7,823 bases of DNA, from assembly GCA_022566235.1 (NCBI GenBank), contig JADFJI010000090.1, forward strand, positions 1 through 7,823, given 5' to 3'. A model generated the notes under the pieces. That model did not search any database. It saw nothing but the letters and a program-made list of their open reading frames with translations, and had not been told where the DNA came from. Numbering within the stretch: position 1 is the stretch's first letter; each line of letters starts with the position of its first letter. Shown in pieces: positions 6,403 to 7,823 of this stretch. The position numbers and the translations under genes were made by a program. The stretch comes from Chloroflexota bacterium (GTDB lineage: Bacteria; Chloroflexota; Dehalococcoidia; Plut-88900).

Positions 6403-7020
6403 ATGTACGGAAGAGGCCAGAAAAACTCGTTCTTGCGTAGACGTGAGGGATTCACCCTGATCGAGCTGGTGGTGGTGATAGCCATCATCGGCATCCTTGT
6501 CGCGATCGTAGTCCCATCGGTAGCCGGCACCAAGACCCTGAGTGTAGCGGCCCAGGTAGATGGCGATGGCAGGGAAACCCAGACGGGGGTGGATAGCTAC
6601 CACAACAGGTCTACAATTCGGGATCAGTGGCCCGAGCAACCCTTCGGCACTACTTACCCAGACCCTGCTGGCGGCTCCCGCAAATTTTTGGACGAGAATG
6701 ACACCGAGATTGCCGGCTTTGGGAACAGCCACACCGAGCTGGATTTCTCCGCCACTACCACCGTGTCCGATACTAGTGGCGGAGAAAAGACGGTTACATT
6801 CGTGCCCGCGTTCCTCCTAAAGGCCCCCTCCTCCTTCATCCTGGACAACGATGATGACCTGGTAGATTCCGAAGGGAACCCTCTCCCCGAGTTCCTCTGG
6901 GTCCTGAAGGTCACTTCCGAAGGCAGCGAGGCAGAGGGGCGGCTTGTGGAAGTCTATCGCTTGTCGAGCGTCGAAACCGTCGAGGACAATACGGTCGCAA
7001 TCTACCAGCAAGTATTCTAA
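6403..7020 (+). CDS. Type IV pilin-like prepilin (class III leader), first of a tandem pair
   Basis: A secreted pilin or pseudopilin that would be cleaved and N-methylated by a prepilin peptidase at the inner face of the membrane and assembled into a pilus or secretion pseudopilus. From ATG 6403 it is 205 residues: a basic leader of 16 (with LRRREG), cleavage expected after G16, mature start FTLIELVVVIAIIGILVAIV with the conserved glutamate at mature position 5 (E21), then a long helix breaking at VP. The globular part is acidic and rich in Thr, Ser and Asp, with no Cys. A TTG at 6394 in the same frame would add three residues; ATG is preferred. The Shine-Dalgarno is weak (GAGTGA, close to the start). 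The gene is followed after 71 bases by a paralogous prepilin, likely co-transcribed. Which machine it serves cannot be told here. Confidence 0.9.
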   Translation: MYGRGQKNSFLRRREGFTLIELVVVIAIIGILVAIVVPSVAGTKTLSVAAQVDGDGRETQTGVDSYHNRSTIRDQWPEQPFGTTYPDPAGGSRKFLDENDTEIAGFGNSHTELDFSATTTVSDTSGGEKTVTFVPAFLLKAPSSFILDNDDDLVDSEGNPLPEFLWVLKVTSEGSEAEGRLVEVYRLSSVETVEDNTVAIYQQVF

Positions 7021-7091
7021 ATTCTTGATCCCCTCAGGGCAGCGCTAATATCGGGCGTAAGGCCTCGAGAGAGGAGAGAAAGAGGAAACAG

Positions 7092-7703
7092 ATAAAGAAA
7101 CTTCTCCGGAGGCACCGGAGCTTCACCCTCATCGAGTTGATCGTGGTGATTGCCATCATCGGCATTCTGGCGGCCATAGCGGTCCCAGCGGTGTCCGGCA
7201 CCATCGGCCTGGCAAAGGTATCCAATCGGGACGGCGATCTCAAGTCGGTGGTCCAGGCTAATGAGCGTTTCAATTCGGACTCGGGTTTCGACGCCGTGCC
7301 GGGCTCTCCTGCCACCACCGTTGAGGACACCGATAGCGACGGCGTCATAGTGGTTGTGATAGACACCGAAGCCCCAGACAAGGACGAGGTCCCCGCTTCC
7401 CCCGACGTCACCTGCGGCAGCCCTAACTCTACGCTGGCGGACGCCCTGGCCCAATGCTTCCGCAGCATTAACTTCTCGCTTCTGGTGCCCGACACCATCT
7501 CCACGGAGCCAGGCCACTCCGATGAGAGAGTCGTCGTCACATCCGCTGACGACTCTTCGGCCGATCTGTCCGTCAGTAAAGTCAATCGCTTTGGAGAGAC
7601 ACTGGAGCTGTACACCGACACCGACATCACTACGGCCGATGGCCTTGCGGTGTGGAGTTTCAGCGGCGTAGTCCTGCTGCTCATAGGCGAGGCCGATTAT
7701 TAG
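7092..7703 (+). CDS. Second type IV pilin-like prepilin, apparent AUA start and Ser at cleavage position
   Basis: A paralogue of the preceding prepilin with the core SFTLIELIVVIAIIGILAAI. The frame is open upstream to a stop at 7026-7028, yet between there and TTG 7137 (already inside the hydrophobic helix) it holds no ATG, GTG or TTG. ATA at 7092 is the best candidate: GAGGA (7082-7086) lies 5 bases before it, and the product would be 203 residues beginning with a textbook leader, KKLLRRHRS after the initiator. The residue before the cleavage site is Ser10 (AGC), where prepilin peptidases normally require Gly; mature E5 is E15. The globular part is acidic, with Asp-rich stretches, and has two Cys (C108, C122) that could form a disulfide, and ends in a hydrophobic VVLLLIGEADY. 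The frame is otherwise intact with normal composition. It may use a rare start, be an early pseudogene, or contain a sequencing error; both oddities equal single G-to-A changes (ATG to ATA, GGC to AGC). Confidence 0.75.
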   Translation: MKKLLRRHRSFTLIELIVVIAIIGILAAIAVPAVSGTIGLAKVSNRDGDLKSVVQANERFNSDSGFDAVPGSPATTVEDTDSDGVIVVVIDTEAPDKDEVPASPDVTCGSPNSTLADALAQCFRSINFSLLVPDTISTEPGHSDERVVVTSADDSSADLSVSKVNRFGETLELYTDTDITTADGLAVWSFSGVVLLLIGEADY

Positions 7704-7719
7704 AAATTATCCCAAAAGG

Positions 7720-7812
7720 TGGTTCGACAGGCTCACCACGAACGGAAGAGGTTACATTTCCCGTTCGTCCTGAGCTTGTCCCGATACTCGGGACTTGTCG
7801 AAGGATGACGAA
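7720..7812. repeat. REP-like compound palindrome downstream of the pilin genes
   Basis: The left arm (7723-7745, TTCGACAGGCTCACC...GAACGG) pairs with a right arm that starts CCGTTCGTCCTGAGCTTGTC at 7761-7780, around a 15-base loop. If the 19 bases 7781-7799 are skipped, the right arm continues GAA and the arms match at 20 of 23 positions. The right arm also folds on itself, TTCGTC (7764-7769) with GACGAA (7807-7812). I recall sequences of this kind (TTCGACAAGCTC..., CTGAGCTTGTCGAAGGA) as dispersed intergenic repeats in many bacterial genomes; copy number here cannot be seen. It starts 17 bases after the pilin stop and could also help end transcription or protect the mRNA 3' end. Confidence 0.75.
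7778..7794. repeat. Nested palindrome inside the right arm of the REP-like element
   Basis: GTCCCGATACTCGGGAC has perfect 7-base arms around TAC. It lies within a 19-base insertion flanked by two copies of CTTGTC (7775-7780 and 7794-7799), which breaks the pairing of the larger palindrome. It looks like a small palindromic unit that expanded the repeat. Confidence 0.7.
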
Positions 7813-7823
7813 TGCTGCTCATA

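Noticed and set aside
7034..7684. 216-codon minus-strand frame opposite the second prepilin
   Set aside because: Ser/Thr-rich low-complexity translation with no domain, complementary to a pilin whose family motif is unmistakable.

Overview
The window is a 7.8 kb piece of a bacterial chromosome, most likely from the Chloroflexota and perhaps Dehalococcoidia-like. That placement is an inference from wording in the ATP synthase beta subunit (NIYRYILAGMEV, VPADDYTDPG) that I recall from Dehalococcoides-type proteins; it was not computed. Most of the DNA is GC-rich (two sampled 60-base lines are 63% and 67% GC). A stretch of about 1.4 kb in the middle, carrying a Fic gene, is clearly poorer (three sampled lines 37-53%).

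Layout. (1) 1-2509, plus strand: the 3' end of an F1 ATP synthase operon, with the C-terminal part of gamma (atpG), complete beta (atpD) and complete epsilon (atpC). Between beta and epsilon lies an unannotated-looking 41-codon basic reading frame whose stop overlaps the atpC start as ATGA. (2) 2621-3253, minus strand: rex, the NADH/NAD+-sensing repressor, convergent with the atp operon and with a good sigma70-type promoter at 3351-3379. (3) 3435-4598, minus strand: a class II Fic protein (AMP-transferase type) with its inhibitory helix and a C-terminal winged helix, in AT-richer DNA and with its own promoter at 4652-4680. It looks acquired. (4) 4967-6202, plus strand: an HpnB-type membrane glycosyltransferase, preceded by a 368-base stretch with an inverted repeat and a possible short reading frame. 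(5) 6403-7703, plus strand: two tandem type IV pilin-like prepilins. The first has an ordinary leader. The second has no ATG, GTG or TTG that would keep its leader; the only plausible start is AUA at 7092, behind a strong Shine-Dalgarno, and it carries Ser instead of Gly at the peptidase cleavage position. (6) 7720-7812: a compound REP-like palindrome with a nested smaller palindrome.

The atp genes make the catalytic part of the proton-driven ATP synthase, and Rex is a plausible but unproven link between redox state and energy genes. The glycosyltransferase, the Fic gene and the pilins look like separate units, with no shared pathway evident. No tRNA, rRNA, CRISPR array or transposase gene is visible. 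The points most worth following are the AUA/Ser-1 prepilin, the small frame coupled to atpC, and the region before hpnB.
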